Below, in pieces: positions 1 through 11,763 of a DNA stretch of 64,000 nt. Position numbers and translations under genes: made by a program. Source of the stretch: Pacificimonas flava (GTDB taxonomy: Bacteria > Pseudomonadota > Alphaproteobacteria > Sphingomonadales > Sphingomonadaceae); the NCBI RefSeq assembly GCF_000342165.1, contig NZ_AMRV01000005.1, positions 62,001-126,000 of the forward strand, read 5' to 3'. The notes under the pieces were generated by a model. The model did no database searches. It was not told the origin of the DNA and worked only from the letters and a program-made list of their open reading frames with translations. The first letter of the stretch is position 1. Every line of letters starts with the position of its first letter.

Positions 1-1210
1 ATCCCGCGGCCGCCCGCAGCATGGGCTGCTCCCAATCGTCTCCATGGAGCGGCGAAACCGCCCCCATGGTGCCCATTCGAATCTGACCCCGTCCGCGCCG
101 CTTCGCCTCGTAAAGGCGCGCATCCGCGGCCGCGAGAAGGCCGGTCAGGTCGCTATCTCCGCAAAACGTCACCGCACCAATGCTGACGCTTGCTCCGCCC
201 GGAATCTCCCCGGACGTCCCGGTGAGCTCAGCAAAGCGGATGCATAGCGTGGTGCCCAGGTGCCGTGCTTCTTCCTCCTGGATACCGGGGATCAGCATGG
301 CGAATTCGTCTCCGCCAAGGCGCCCGAAAATGGCGTTCGGCGGCAACAGGCTTTCCGTCAGACCGGTGAACTTCGTCAGCATGCGGTCGCCGAACCCATG
401 ACCATGATTGTCGTTGATCGCCTTGAAATGATCGAAATCGAGCAGCATCAGCGTTGACGCCCTTTGCTGCGCTGCGGCCTCGGTGATGGCGGCGTGGGCC
501 TGTTTTTCGAACGCGCGCCGATTCAGGATGCCGGTCAAGGAATCGCGCTCCGCAAGCCGCTTGATTTCCTGCTCCTGCCGCCGCCGCACGGACGCCGCCA
601 TCAAAAGGCCGAGAAGGACGGCCACCATCACCCCCTCGAGCAGGGAAACCCCGATGGCGAAGCCTTGGAACCGTGTCAGGTCCGTATAGGCGCCGGCTGT
701 GAAGACCAGTCCGATCTTGCCCACATACCAGAAGCCGTGGATCAGGAAGACGACTCCCAGGCTGTGCGCGACCCGTTCGGACTTGTTGCCGTGCAGGCTG
801 AAGAACAGCATCGCCGTCTTCAGGGCCAGAATGGCCACGGCCGCGGCATTGAACGCGGCAAGTGCATCCATACGGATCTGCGTATCCGGCACTGCCAGCA
901 TCGCGGTCCACGGCAGGAAGACGCTCCACCACAGGGGATCGATACGCCGCCCCACGAACGCGCCCGCACCGTGCAGGAAGCAGAGATGCGCGGCGATCAG
1001 CAGGCCATTTGCGAACCACAGGCCGATAAGGACGGAGTAGCTTTCCCGTAGCGGCGAGAGGCTGCAGCCGAGCGCGATCGACGCGAAGCCGGCACTCCAC
1101 CAGCCCAGCGATGCGTCCTTCAGGGCGCGGCATTCCACGGCCAGAAAACACGCCGTGATGAACGCAATTCCCATGGTCAGGATCAGCATGGTGAAGGGGT
1201 CGACGGTCAT
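1..1210 (-). CDS. Membrane-anchored diguanylate cyclase (GGDEF), C-terminus cut by window edge
   Basis: GGDEF proteins make cyclic di-GMP from two GTP. Reading the minus strand from an ATG at 1210 gives 403 residues that stay open to base 1, so the extreme C-terminus is missing. Residues 1 to about 205 are hydrophobic, with several likely membrane helices and no recognisable sensory domain. A catalytic domain follows with an LLDFDHFK motif and an intact GGDEF at residues 299-303. No RxxD inhibitory site lies just upstream of GGDEF, so product inhibition may be absent. The start has only a weak AG-rich ribosome site. The architecture and the GGDEF position match the second diguanylate cyclase at 36345-37520 closely, so the two look like paralogues. 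The substrate or signal is unknown. Confidence 0.88.
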   Translation of the reverse strand, partial: MTVDPFTMLILTMGIAFITACFLAVECRALKDASLGWWSAGFASIALGCSLSPLRESYSVLIGLWFANGLLIAAHLCFLHGAGAFVGRRIDPLWWSVFLPWTAMLAVPDTQIRMDALAAFNAAAVAILALKTAMLFFSLHGNKSERVAHSLGVVFLIHGFWYVGKIGLVFTAGAYTDLTRFQGFAIGVSLLEGVMVAVLLGLLMAASVRRRQEQEIKRLAERDSLTGILNRRAFEKQAHAAITEAAAQQRASTLMLLDFDHFKAINDNHGHGFGDRMLTKFTGLTESLLPPNAIFGRLGGDEFAMLIPGIQEEEARHLGTTLCIRFAELTGTSGEIPGGASVSIGAVTFCGDSDLTGLLAAADARLYEAKRRGRGQIRMGTMGAVSPLHGDDWEQPMLRAAAG

Positions 1211-1426
1211 AGGTCTTTCTAGGCGGCAGCTACCCGGCTCGGTAAGCGCAGTTCCTCAACAAAGCCTTACCCAGCGCCTCTGATCGAGAAGATCTCATGG
1301 GGAACCCACGTGGACGCCTCTGAAACGGTCCGGGTGGGGCAGGCGCTGGAGCGGCCCTTGCGGACCGCTCCGTGAACGGCGGAGTGTCTCTCGGCGCACA
1401 CAGGCGCGCTACCGTCGGCAGGGTCC

Positions 1427-4400
1427 TCAATAGTCCTTCGAATAGCGCAGGTTGGCGCTTTGTCCGGCGGTGGTCGAGACGCTCGACAGCACGCTGAACG
1501 CGCGGCTGAGGGCGATTTCGATCTGCGTCGCCGTGAAGCCCTCGGCATCGGTGATGACCTCCAGATAGATGTCGTCGCCGATATATTGACCCACGGCCAG
1601 CGCCGTGCCGCGCCCGGTTGCCTGGTCGGAACCGAGAATACGCAGCCGGTCGAAGCCGGTGGCCTGTCGCAGTTCGCCGAGCGGATTGAGGCCGCCGCCA
1701 GATCCGCGCAGGCTGTTGAGGGACGCGGCAAGCTGCACCGCCTCCAGCGCGCCCAGTTCCGACGGCGGGCCGCCGAACAGGATCAGCGCCAGGATCTCCT
1801 CCTCCGGCCGGGCCGGGCTTGAGGAGAAGCTGATCTGCGGATTGTACGCCCGCCCGCCGATATTGATGATGGCGGTGATATCGTCGACGTCGGTTTCGGC
1901 GCGAATGTCGAGGACCGGATTGATCTCATTCTCGCGCAGGAATTCGATCCGCCCGCGCGTCAGGTCGAACCGCTGGCCGGCGAAACCGAACGTGCCGCGT
2001 ACCAGCTCGACCTGCCCCCCGACGGTGTAGGCCGTGGCATAGCCGCCGATGTTGAGGTCCGCTTCCCATTCCGATTCCAGACCCATGCCGCTGACGAAGA
2101 TGCGGTTGTCCGCCCTGACATCGATGTCGAGCGCCCAGTTTCTGGGCGGCGCGGCCTCCTCGCCGCCGGCGGCGCTCTCCACCGGTTCCAGCGATTGCGG
2201 TCGCCGGCGCACGCCCGCGAGCTCGGTGATCTCTTCCTCGCCGCTGCGGACCAGGCGGTAGCGCACTTCCGGCAGGATCAGCTCGCCGCTGATCATGGCC
2301 TGCTGCTGCGGGCTGTTCTCGATATTGAGCGTGCCGGAGACGCGCGCCGCGAGGTCGTCGCCATCCGCAAGCTGCGCATTGTCCAGCGTCACCTGGATGT
2401 CGATCGGATACTCGTCCACCGCCGACAGGCTGACATTGCCGCTGGCGGCAACGGTGCCCTCGCCCGCATTGCCCTGGAACTGACGCAGTTCGAAGGAGTC
2501 GTTGGTGAACCGGCCATCCAGCACCATGTCCGTGATGCGCGTCCCGTAGGTTTCGTTTTCATATGTCAGCCCATCGGCGCGCACCCGGCCGGTGATGGAG
2601 GGCGTTTGCAGCCGCCCGCCGAAATCGGCGCCCACCGCCATCTGTCCGCGCAGTGTTTGTCCGGCGAGGCCGGCAAAGGAGAAAAGCGCGCTCGCCGGGC
2701 CGTTATAGCGCACGCCGCCGCCCAGCGGGGCAGCCATCAGCCGCTCCGACCATGTTCCTCCCTCGCCGAGCGGCGCCAGAGAAACCTGCACACGGCCCAC
2801 CTGCCGTCCGCGCTGGCGGATCGCGCCGTTCATGCGCCCACCCGCCTCGTCCAGATGGCCGACAAAGGTGGCGTCGATGGCCTGCGAGACGTTGACGGTG
2901 CCGGAGCGCTGGAAATCGTCCAGTTGCAGCCGCAGATCGGCGCGGGGTACGGCGGTCGCATTCGCCTGGGCGTAGTCGAGGCTGCCGGTTGCGCTGCCGC
3001 TGAAGCCGCCGGACGGCATGAAGGCATTCAGGATCTCGAGACCGAATTCTTCGAATCGCGCCTGTACCTGCGTCTCGTCCCCGAACCGCCCGGCAAGGCG
3101 CACGTCGCCCTCCCGCATGCGGATCGTGACCGGGGACAGCACATAGGCTCCGTCCGTCATGGCGACGCGCATCGGCTGGACCGTCTGGAAGGGCTGGCCC
3201 GAGACCTCCCCCTTGACGGCGGCGATCAGCTGCTCGCTGGTGAAGCGTCCGTTGACTGCGACCTCGTACGGCGTCGGCATCCGGCCCTCGGCCACGATGC
3301 GCGCCGCGCCGCGCCCGTTCTCGTAGGAGAAGCTCGCGCGTCCGGCATCCATGCGGAACTCGCCATAGCGCAGCGCGGCGAACTGGGCCGTGCCCTCGAC
3401 GATCGGAACCTCGCCCGTCATCAGGACGGTCATGTCGACATCGCCGCGGTCCAGCGAGATGGCCGGATCGCCGGCCAGTGCAATGTCGCGGCCGGTCAGG
3501 TCGATGGCGACGAACTGGTCGCCGCCCCGGTCGGAAAGGGCGATGGTGCCGCTGATGCCATTGCCGTTGGCGCGCAGCGTGCCAGCATAGACGCCGCTCT
3601 CCGTCGGTGCGATCTCGCCGGACAGAATCAGTTCGGCAAGCTGCACCCTGCGGATCTCGTAGGTGCCGGCATTGGTATAGAGAATTTCCGCGCTGGCGGG
3701 GCCATAGGGCGTGCCGCCGCTTGCGGTGATCAGATACCCCTCCGGCGTGCCGCGGATCTGCGCCACGACGTTCTCGAACGGGATGCCCAGCGTGGGGGAC
3801 TCCGCTTCCACGTCGATGACCGGCGCCTCGGCCGTGCCGGAAATGCGCGCGACGAACGGACCATAGTCCTCGCTCGTCCCCTCGATGACCACGTCGAGCG
3901 AGCCGTCCGCCAGCATGCGCGCGGTGCCGGTCGCGCGGACGCTGGGGCCGGTGATCTGCATGTCGCCCAGGCCATAAATGCCATTGCCCGGTGCGATCAG
4001 ATTGCCGGTCACCACGGCGCGGCCGCCCGTCAGCATGTCGAGAACGGCATTGTCCAGGCGCCGCGATTCCGCACGGATGGGGCCGGTCATGGCAAAGCTG
4101 CCGTTCGGCAGAGAGCGGATGTTGATGTCCGCGCGAATGTCGAAGACGCCGAACGGATCCCAGGGGAAGCGCGGCGCGCGCGCCTTCACGGCGGCCCTAT
4201 AGCTTGCATCCGCGAAGTTGACGGACAGGTCGGCGGTGCCCGCCATGGTGTCGGAGGCCAGCGCCACATCGTCCGCCGTCATGCGTCCGTCCGCAACACG
4301 CAGCATCCCCTCGATCCGCAGATCGTCGGCGAGCGGCGCGAGAAGGTCCGCCAGCCCCTCGACCCGGTCGGCGCGCGCCTGCAGCGGGATCAGGATGGCG

Positions 4401-5641
4401 CCGCCCTCGGCAAAGGTGATCGTGCCCTGCGCGGCCATATTGACGAAGCTCGTCTCGCTGACGGCAAGTCGCGCCGCATCCGCGCGGTAGGCGACGTTCG
4501 GCTGAGACAGCATCCCCTCCAGCGTTGCCGTGCCGCGCACGTCCTCACCGCTCATCGTCTCGTTGAGGACGGAGGGCTCAAGAAGCCGGAAATCGAAGGC
4601 CGTGTCGCGCCACTGGCTCTCGCCCATGTCGAGAATGCCTGCGCCTTCCAGCGCGAGCGCATCGGAACGCAGCTCCAGGTCGAAATCGGCGACCCGCTCC
4701 TCCAGCGCCGCCGTCAGGTTGATGTCCGCCTGCGGGCCGAGCAGTTGCGTCAGCATGCTCTCTTCCATGACCGCGCCAAGATCGAAGGGGCCGCGCACGG
4801 TGAACGTGCCGTCGCTTGCAACCAGGTCCAGTTCCGCCAGCGCCTGTTCGCCGCTTGCCGCCGCCAGCGTTCCGCGCCAGGCCTGCCAGGTGCCACTGCC
4901 GTCGACCCGCAGCCTCAGCGGCCGGGGCAGGGCGGTAAAACCCGCGACCAGCCCGTCCGCCGGCGCATCGAGATCGAGGTCGATGTCCAGCTTGTTGTCG
5001 TCGGGAACCGCATCGATGACCAGGCTCAGGCGGTCGCCGCCGGCGATGCCGTTCCCGGTCAGCGCCTGCGCATCCGCATCGATCTGCGCGCGGCCGTCGG
5101 CAATATGCGCTTCTCCGCTCAGCGACACGGCATGGCGCGTACCCGTCACCGCCGGACCGATGTCGAGGCGGCCGAGATCCAGCCTGTCGATATCGATGTC
5201 GATGTCCGGCAGCAGCGGGGCGTCGGGATCGTCGGAGGGCAGCAGCTCCGGCAGGCGGATCAGTTCGCCCGACGGAATGCTCAGCGAATCAATGTCGACA
5301 TGCTTGCTGGCGAGGGAGAAGGGGTGCCAGTCCAGTGTCGTTTCCGGCACGGTCAGGAACACGCCCTGGGGGTCGCTCAGCGCCAGGTCGCGCAGCACCA
5401 TTTCGCCCCAGATCGAGCCGTCTATGGCGCCGATGTTGATCGTCAGCCCGTTGGCGGTGGAAAAGCCGTCGAGTTGCTGGGCGAGGAAGCGCCGCCCCGG
5501 TCCGGTGTTCAGCGACGCGATCAGCAGGCCCAGAAGGATGAGCAGCGCGACAAGCACGATGCCGATCCATTTCAGGACCACGCCGCGGCTGCGGTCCTCG
5601 TCGTCCTGCTCGACGGGCGCGGGGTCCATTTCGTTCACCAT
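1427..5641 (-). CDS. tamB: Translocation and assembly module inner-membrane protein TamB
   Basis: A 1404-residue AsmA-like/DUF490 protein. TamB is anchored in the inner membrane, spans the periplasm as a beta-rich hydrophobic groove, and works with TamA in outer-membrane protein insertion and/or lipid transport. One membrane segment (about residues 24-47) follows a short cytoplasmic head. The rest is long repetitive beta-strand sequence, ending in the conserved TamB C-terminal domain (from about residue 1060). The length is typical. The ATG overlaps the tamA stop by one base (TGATG), so the two are translationally coupled. A second in-frame ATG four codons in is possible. The family assignment is firm from the C-terminal domain and the tamA partner. 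Confidence 0.93.
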   Translation of the reverse strand: MVNEMDPAPVEQDDEDRSRGVVLKWIGIVLVALLILLGLLIASLNTGPGRRFLAQQLDGFSTANGLTINIGAIDGSIWGEMVLRDLALSDPQGVFLTVPETTLDWHPFSLASKHVDIDSLSIPSGELIRLPELLPSDDPDAPLLPDIDIDIDRLDLGRLDIGPAVTGTRHAVSLSGEAHIADGRAQIDADAQALTGNGIAGGDRLSLVIDAVPDDNKLDIDLDLDAPADGLVAGFTALPRPLRLRVDGSGTWQAWRGTLAAASGEQALAELDLVASDGTFTVRGPFDLGAVMEESMLTQLLGPQADINLTAALEERVADFDLELRSDALALEGAGILDMGESQWRDTAFDFRLLEPSVLNETMSGEDVRGTATLEGMLSQPNVAYRADAARLAVSETSFVNMAAQGTITFAEGGAILIPLQARADRVEGLADLLAPLADDLRIEGMLRVADGRMTADDVALASDTMAGTADLSVNFADASYRAAVKARAPRFPWDPFGVFDIRADINIRSLPNGSFAMTGPIRAESRRLDNAVLDMLTGGRAVVTGNLIAPGNGIYGLGDMQITGPSVRATGTARMLADGSLDVVIEGTSEDYGPFVARISGTAEAPVIDVEAESPTLGIPFENVVAQIRGTPEGYLITASGGTPYGPASAEILYTNAGTYEIRRVQLAELILSGEIAPTESGVYAGTLRANGNGISGTIALSDRGGDQFVAIDLTGRDIALAGDPAISLDRGDVDMTVLMTGEVPIVEGTAQFAALRYGEFRMDAGRASFSYENGRGAARIVAEGRMPTPYEVAVNGRFTSEQLIAAVKGEVSGQPFQTVQPMRVAMTDGAYVLSPVTIRMREGDVRLAGRFGDETQVQARFEEFGLEILNAFMPSGGFSGSATGSLDYAQANATAVPRADLRLQLDDFQRSGTVNVSQAIDATFVGHLDEAGGRMNGAIRQRGRQVGRVQVSLAPLGEGGTWSERLMAAPLGGGVRYNGPASALFSFAGLAGQTLRGQMAVGADFGGRLQTPSITGRVRADGLTYENETYGTRITDMVLDGRFTNDSFELRQFQGNAGEGTVAASGNVSLSAVDEYPIDIQVTLDNAQLADGDDLAARVSGTLNIENSPQQQAMISGELILPEVRYRLVRSGEEEITELAGVRRRPQSLEPVESAAGGEEAAPPRNWALDIDVRADNRIFVSGMGLESEWEADLNIGGYATAYTVGGQVELVRGTFGFAGQRFDLTRGRIEFLRENEINPVLDIRAETDVDDITAIINIGGRAYNPQISFSSSPARPEEEILALILFGGPPSELGALEAVQLAASLNSLRGSGGGLNPLGELRQATGFDRLRILGSDQATGRGTALAVGQYIGDDIYLEVITDAEGFTATQIEIALSRAFSVLSSVSTTAGQSANLRYSKDY

Positions 5642-7881
5642 CAGAAGGCCTGCCCGACCGAGACATAGAAGGCAAAGCTCGCCTGTCCGGTCCTGCGGTT
5701 GAGGGGGATGGCGATGTCGGCGCGGAACGGTCCGAAATTGGTGTAGTAGCGCCCGCCGACGCCCAGGCCGTATTGCAGATCGCTGAAATCGGGCGCGACA
5801 CTGGTATAGGCCTGGCCCGCGTCGAGGAACGCCACGACGCCGAAATTGCCGAAACGGTAGCGACCCTCGACCGCCGCTTCGTTCAGGCTGCGGGCGCCGA
5901 GCGGGCCATCCTCATCGCGCGGCCCGATGTCCTGAAAGCCGTAGCCGCGAACCGATCCGCCGCCGCCGGCATAGAGGCGGCGGGACGGTGCCAGATCGTC
6001 GCGGTCGATGCCGTTGATGCTGGCGAGGCGCACGCGGCCGGCGAGCGTGAAGCTTTCCCCGATGGGCAGGTAGCCGCTCGAATCGAGCTGGGAGACGAGA
6101 TAGGGGTCGAAGGCGCCGTCGTTCAGCGACGCCTCCGGGCTCAGCCGCACGGTGGCGCGCCAGCCGCTGCGCGGATCGAGCAGGCTGTCGCTGGCGTCAT
6201 AGCCGATCTGGCTGGGCAGCGCGGCGATATAATAGGTGTCCTCTGACCCGAAGATCGTCGGTGCGCCGACGCGCGTTTCGCTGGTGGCGAGGAATTCGGC
6301 GCCCAGCGCATAGGTCCACCGCTTCTGCCAGATGGGCGTGGATTCGCGCGTCAGGCGCGCGCGAACGATGGCCGTGTTGGCATGGAAGGCCTCGAAGTCT
6401 CGGCGGCCGACGCTGGCGTTCAGCAGGAAGGTGCGGTCGCGCTGGCCCGCGTTCGAGCGGCGGAAGGTTGCGCCGATCTGCTGTTCCCGCGTTCCGGCGA
6501 CGGCGCCCAGCTGCAACGCGCCCTCTGGCGGAAACAGGTTGCGATGCTGCCAGGCGACTTCCGCCCGGAAGCCCTGTCCCGTCGAATAGCCGACATCGCC
6601 GGTGATGGAACGCGGCGGGCCCTGCTGCTGGCGAACCAGCAGGTCGACGTCCATCGTGCCGTCCTCATTATACTCGCCGGTGTTGACCGGCTCGATGGAA
6701 ACGCTGTTGAACAGGCTGGTGGCGACCATCGCCTCGCGCAGATCGTCCTGCATGCGTACGTCGTACAGATCGCCTTCTTCGAAACGGCTGAGCAGTTCGA
6801 CATGCTCCGCATCGAAGGCGAGGTCGCCCTCCGTCCGGATATTCCGGAACCGGCTGCGCGGTCCCAGGTCGACCGGCAGCACATAATCGGCGGTCTTGTC
6901 CGCCTCGTTCAGCAGAATGCCGCGCTGCTCGATTTCCGAGAACGGGTAGCCGTTGAACGGGAAGATCAGCTGGATCGACGCTTCGGCGGCCACGACATCG
7001 TCCGCGACCACCGGATCGCCGACCTCCAGTCCGATATTGTCGGAAACCAGATGCGGCGGGATCGCCTCGTCCTCACCGACGATGCTGATATCCGAAAACG
7101 TGTATTGCTGGCCCGGCGTCACCACCACGTCGACGCGGTAGCGGCCATCCTCTTCGGCCGGCAGCGCCACGTCGGCCGCGGCGATGGCGTCGTAATAGCC
7201 TCTGGAGCGCAGCAGCCGCACCGCCAGTTCGGCATCGGAATCGGCACGGGCGCGCAGCATGGCACCGTTCTCGGCCGAACCGCCACCCTCTTCCAGGGCG
7301 GACAGACCCAGGAATTCGCCCCGCATCCCGACCTTCTCGAACCCCTCCACCACCGTGTAGTAACGGATTTCCTCGACCGGCCCGGGGCGCTCCTCGGTCG
7401 GCGGCGCGACGGGTTCCAGGTCATAGGTCTCGAGCGGGGCCAGGGGCTGTGCCAGTGCCGCATCATCGATGGGCGGCGCCGCCGGGTCCTGCGCCTGGTC
7501 CTGCGCCGGGGGCAGCGCTGCCGGACCGGCCGCAGGCGCTGTGGTATGCGCATCGTCCGCATCCAGCGTGTCGGGCGCCGCCGCGTCGGCAGGCGCATTC
7601 GCGCCCACCTCTCCGGGAATGGGGGGAATTGCCGGGGCGGGCGGCGCGTTCTCGTCCAGTTCCGGTAGCGCCGCCTCGAACGCGTCGTCGGCGATGACCG
7701 GCTCCTCCTCGGCCTCGAAGGGAACGGCCTGCCCGGTGTTCTGATCCGGGGCCGCCTCCACGCCATCCGGCTGCACCTGTTCGCCGGCGCTGTCCTGCGC
7801 GCGGGCAGGGACGGCGGTCCCGCTCGTCAGGGCGAGCGCGACAAGGCTTACGGACAGCAGGTGGCGAGAAATACGCTGCAC
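5641..7881 (-). CDS. tamA: Outer-membrane translocation and assembly module TamA (BamA/Omp85 superfamily)
   Basis: A 746-residue Omp85-family protein. Residues 1-28 form a signal peptide ending ARA before QD. Residues about 29-165 are Ala/Pro/Asp/Glu-rich low-complexity sequence, not part of canonical TamA. POTRA-like repeats follow (about 170-430), then the 16-strand barrel (about 440-746) ending in the terminal aromatic VGQAF expected of outer-membrane barrels. The barrel contains the VRGYGF motif of the Omp85 L6 loop. It forms an operon with tamB, which begins at its stop codon. The disordered segment makes the protein longer than enteric TamA (about 577 residues). The start is the first ATG before a good signal peptide. 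The scpA gene is divergent, 156 bp away. Confidence 0.92.
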   Translation of the reverse strand: MQRISRHLLSVSLVALALTSGTAVPARAQDSAGEQVQPDGVEAAPDQNTGQAVPFEAEEEPVIADDAFEAALPELDENAPPAPAIPPIPGEVGANAPADAAAPDTLDADDAHTTAPAAGPAALPPAQDQAQDPAAPPIDDAALAQPLAPLETYDLEPVAPPTEERPGPVEEIRYYTVVEGFEKVGMRGEFLGLSALEEGGGSAENGAMLRARADSDAELAVRLLRSRGYYDAIAAADVALPAEEDGRYRVDVVVTPGQQYTFSDISIVGEDEAIPPHLVSDNIGLEVGDPVVADDVVAAEASIQLIFPFNGYPFSEIEQRGILLNEADKTADYVLPVDLGPRSRFRNIRTEGDLAFDAEHVELLSRFEEGDLYDVRMQDDLREAMVATSLFNSVSIEPVNTGEYNEDGTMDVDLLVRQQQGPPRSITGDVGYSTGQGFRAEVAWQHRNLFPPEGALQLGAVAGTREQQIGATFRRSNAGQRDRTFLLNASVGRRDFEAFHANTAIVRARLTRESTPIWQKRWTYALGAEFLATSETRVGAPTIFGSEDTYYIAALPSQIGYDASDSLLDPRSGWRATVRLSPEASLNDGAFDPYLVSQLDSSGYLPIGESFTLAGRVRLASINGIDRDDLAPSRRLYAGGGGSVRGYGFQDIGPRDEDGPLGARSLNEAAVEGRYRFGNFGVVAFLDAGQAYTSVAPDFSDLQYGLGVGGRYYTNFGPFRADIAIPLNRRTGQASFAFYVSVGQAF

Positions 7882-7902
7882 TTCCTAAAACATGGCCCCC
7901 AC

Positions 7903-7925
7903 TCCTGCTTTTGCAGGAATTTTTT
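7903..7925 (+). terminator. Hairpin plus T-run in the tamA–scpA divergent region
   Basis: A perfect six-base stem, TCCTGC / GCAGGA, closes a TTTT loop and is followed by A and six T residues. On the plus strand this has the form of an intrinsic terminator, but no plus-strand gene precedes it. It could be an attenuator in the scpA leader. It could instead be a relic of a palindromic repeat, since its CATGG…CCCC flank resembles the arms of the elements inside truB. Seen directly; its function is inference. Confidence 0.45.
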
Positions 7926-8037
7926 CTGTGCTGCAATCACCGATGGGGCACGCCGCTCTTTCGAAACGCCCGCCCGGCTGACTGTGGCACCAATTCGCCG
8001 GTTCAGGCATAGGGACGGACATGAAGGAGACATTCGC

Positions 8038-10182
<2,145 letters not shown>

Positions 10183-10261
10183 CCGGACGTTCCCGCGCAG
10201 GAACCGGCCGCGTATCCCGCGGGTTTTTACCATGCGGGGTGCGTAGAGGAGTTGCGTACCT

Positions 10262-10411
10262 GTGGGCAGGCCCCAAACCAACCAGCGCGGCGAGGAGGAC
10301 TACGACGTCGCGGATTTCTACGATTTCGACGGCGAGGGGGCCTTTGGCAGCGAACCTCTGCCGTGCTGCGAGGTCGACGAGGACGGCCTCGATTCCGATC
10401 TGATCGAATGA
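10262..10411 (+). CDS. Small acidic protein of unknown function
   Basis: A 49-codon frame read from GTG at 10262 to TGA at 10409-10411, with AGAGGAG about ten bases upstream. The product is strongly acidic (about 18 Asp/Glu) and contains a vicinal PLPCCEV motif that could bind a metal. It lies 79 bp after scpA on the same strand and could be co-transcribed. No family is recognised. It could be chance coding. The ribosome site and clean termination just before the convergent pldA gene make it worth listing. Confidence 0.4.
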   Translation: MGRPQTNQRGEEDYDVADFYDFDGEGAFGSEPLPCCEVDEDGLDSDLIE

Positions 10412-10440
10412 ATTTAGATCGCCCCGGCCGGACCGCCGCT

Positions 10441-11715
10441 TTAATCGGCCAGGCTGATGCCGATGCGCAGGCGCGTCACCTTGCGATCATATTCGAGGAG
10501 GTTGTCGCCATAGCCGGTGAACAGTTGTGCATGGGCGCGCAGGTTCAGATTGCCGATGAAACCGCCGGTGATGGGATAGCTGGCATCCGTCTGCAGGCTG
10601 CCCCGGCCGGTGCCGACGAAGCCGATGGCCCGCGCTTCCAGCCGGGCGCCATCCTCGCGCAGCAGCGACAGGCGGAAGCTCGTATTGCCCCGAAATTCGT
10701 CGATGTCCGGATTGTCCTCCAGATCGCCGAAATAGAACCAGGCGCGGGGGGCGGCGGTCAGATGATAGCCGCCCCCGACGGGCAGCGTCACCGACGGTTC
10801 GATATAGGTTTCGTTGAAGCTGCGCGACGCCGGTTCTTCCCGGCCGTTCGACTGGTGGCGGATGCCGGCCTGCACGTTCAGCGCCGGCCGTTCCAGCGAT
10901 TGCAGGAACCGGTCGCTGCGATAGCGATAGAACAGCTCCGGCTTGAAATCGATGGACCGGAACGGGCTGCTTTCCTGCGCCAGGTCCCAGAACATGGTCT
11001 GCGTATATCCGAAATAGACGCCGCGCAGGAATGACCAGCGCATGGCCGCGTCCCCGTCCGGATCGACCAGCGCATATTTGAAACTGAATTGCAGCTTCGC
11101 ATTGGCGGGGCTGAGGCCCAGCACCGCGTAAACGGGCTGGTAGGTCGAAAAATAGCTGCGTTCCTCGAACGTCTCTTCGGGGGTGGTCACCGCCAGCGCC
11201 TCGGCGGCCGGCGTTGCGATGCTGGTGGGCGCTGCGGCCAGTTCTGGCGCGGGCCCTGTTGCCATTTCGCCCCTCATGCCCGCATCCGGGGCGGCGGCAA
11301 GGGCCTCGTTTGTGGCGTCGGCGGGTGCCGCAACGGCGGTAAGCTGCGCGGCCGTCTGCCAGGGCGCGGGCAGCGTCAGGGAGACGGTCGTGCCCGGCTC
11401 CGGCGCCGCACCGGAGATGTCGTAGACCATCCGGGCAAAGGCGCTTGGCGGCACACCCTCCGTCCCGTCGCGCCGGGTTAGCACCACGGGTACGGTCCGC
11501 CCGCCGATCGTCATGTCCGCATCGATGCGCGGCGGCGGCACCAGCCGCTCGGCGGTCTCGTTCAGGAAGACGAGTGTGACGGAGGCGCCGGCGGGCGAGA
11601 CGATCAGGTCCGGCTTCACGAGGGTTTCCGCGTTGGCCGCTTGCGGCAGGGCGGCGGCAAGCAGCGCCGCTGCGAGAGAGATGCGAATCGTCACGGGGCC
11701 CAGACCTAGCAGCAT
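10441..11715 (-). CDS. pldA: Outer-membrane phospholipase A (OMPLA family)
   Basis: PldA hydrolyses phospholipids that stray into the outer leaflet and so helps keep outer-membrane asymmetry. The C-terminal ~235 residues form the 12-strand barrel family. The active-site motif IRHQSNG places the catalytic His at residue 287 and the nucleophilic Ser at residue 289, as in the His-x-Ser of OMPLA, and a conserved FNETY segment follows. The N-terminal ~180 residues are an Ala/Pro-rich secreted extension not found in enteric PldA, with a signal peptide ending ANA. The start is uncertain: ATG 11715 is used here, but a GTG at 11694 would give a more usual signal peptide. Monocistronic, and convergent with the small frame after scpA. 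Confidence 0.87.
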   Translation of the reverse strand: MLLGLGPVTIRISLAAALLAAALPQAANAETLVKPDLIVSPAGASVTLVFLNETAERLVPPPRIDADMTIGGRTVPVVLTRRDGTEGVPPSAFARMVYDISGAAPEPGTTVSLTLPAPWQTAAQLTAVAAPADATNEALAAAPDAGMRGEMATGPAPELAAAPTSIATPAAEALAVTTPEETFEERSYFSTYQPVYAVLGLSPANAKLQFSFKYALVDPDGDAAMRWSFLRGVYFGYTQTMFWDLAQESSPFRSIDFKPELFYRYRSDRFLQSLERPALNVQAGIRHQSNGREEPASRSFNETYIEPSVTLPVGGGYHLTAAPRAWFYFGDLEDNPDIDEFRGNTSFRLSLLREDGARLEARAIGFVGTGRGSLQTDASYPITGGFIGNLNLRAHAQLFTGYGDNLLEYDRKVTRLRIGISLAD

Positions 11716-11763
11716 TCGGGGAAAAGGGCGCGCAGGTCCGTTCGGGTGCGCGCGCCCATGCTA

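Noticed and set aside
2195-5668. 1157-codon open frame on the plus strand
   Set aside because: Entirely antisense to tamB; its residues are His/Arg/Ala-rich, as expected of a GC-rich shadow, and no domain is seen.
7861-8037. N-terminal 59-codon extension of scpA
   Set aside because: The extension lies over the tamA start and intergenic hairpin; GTG 8038 has a strong ribosome site and fits the family length.
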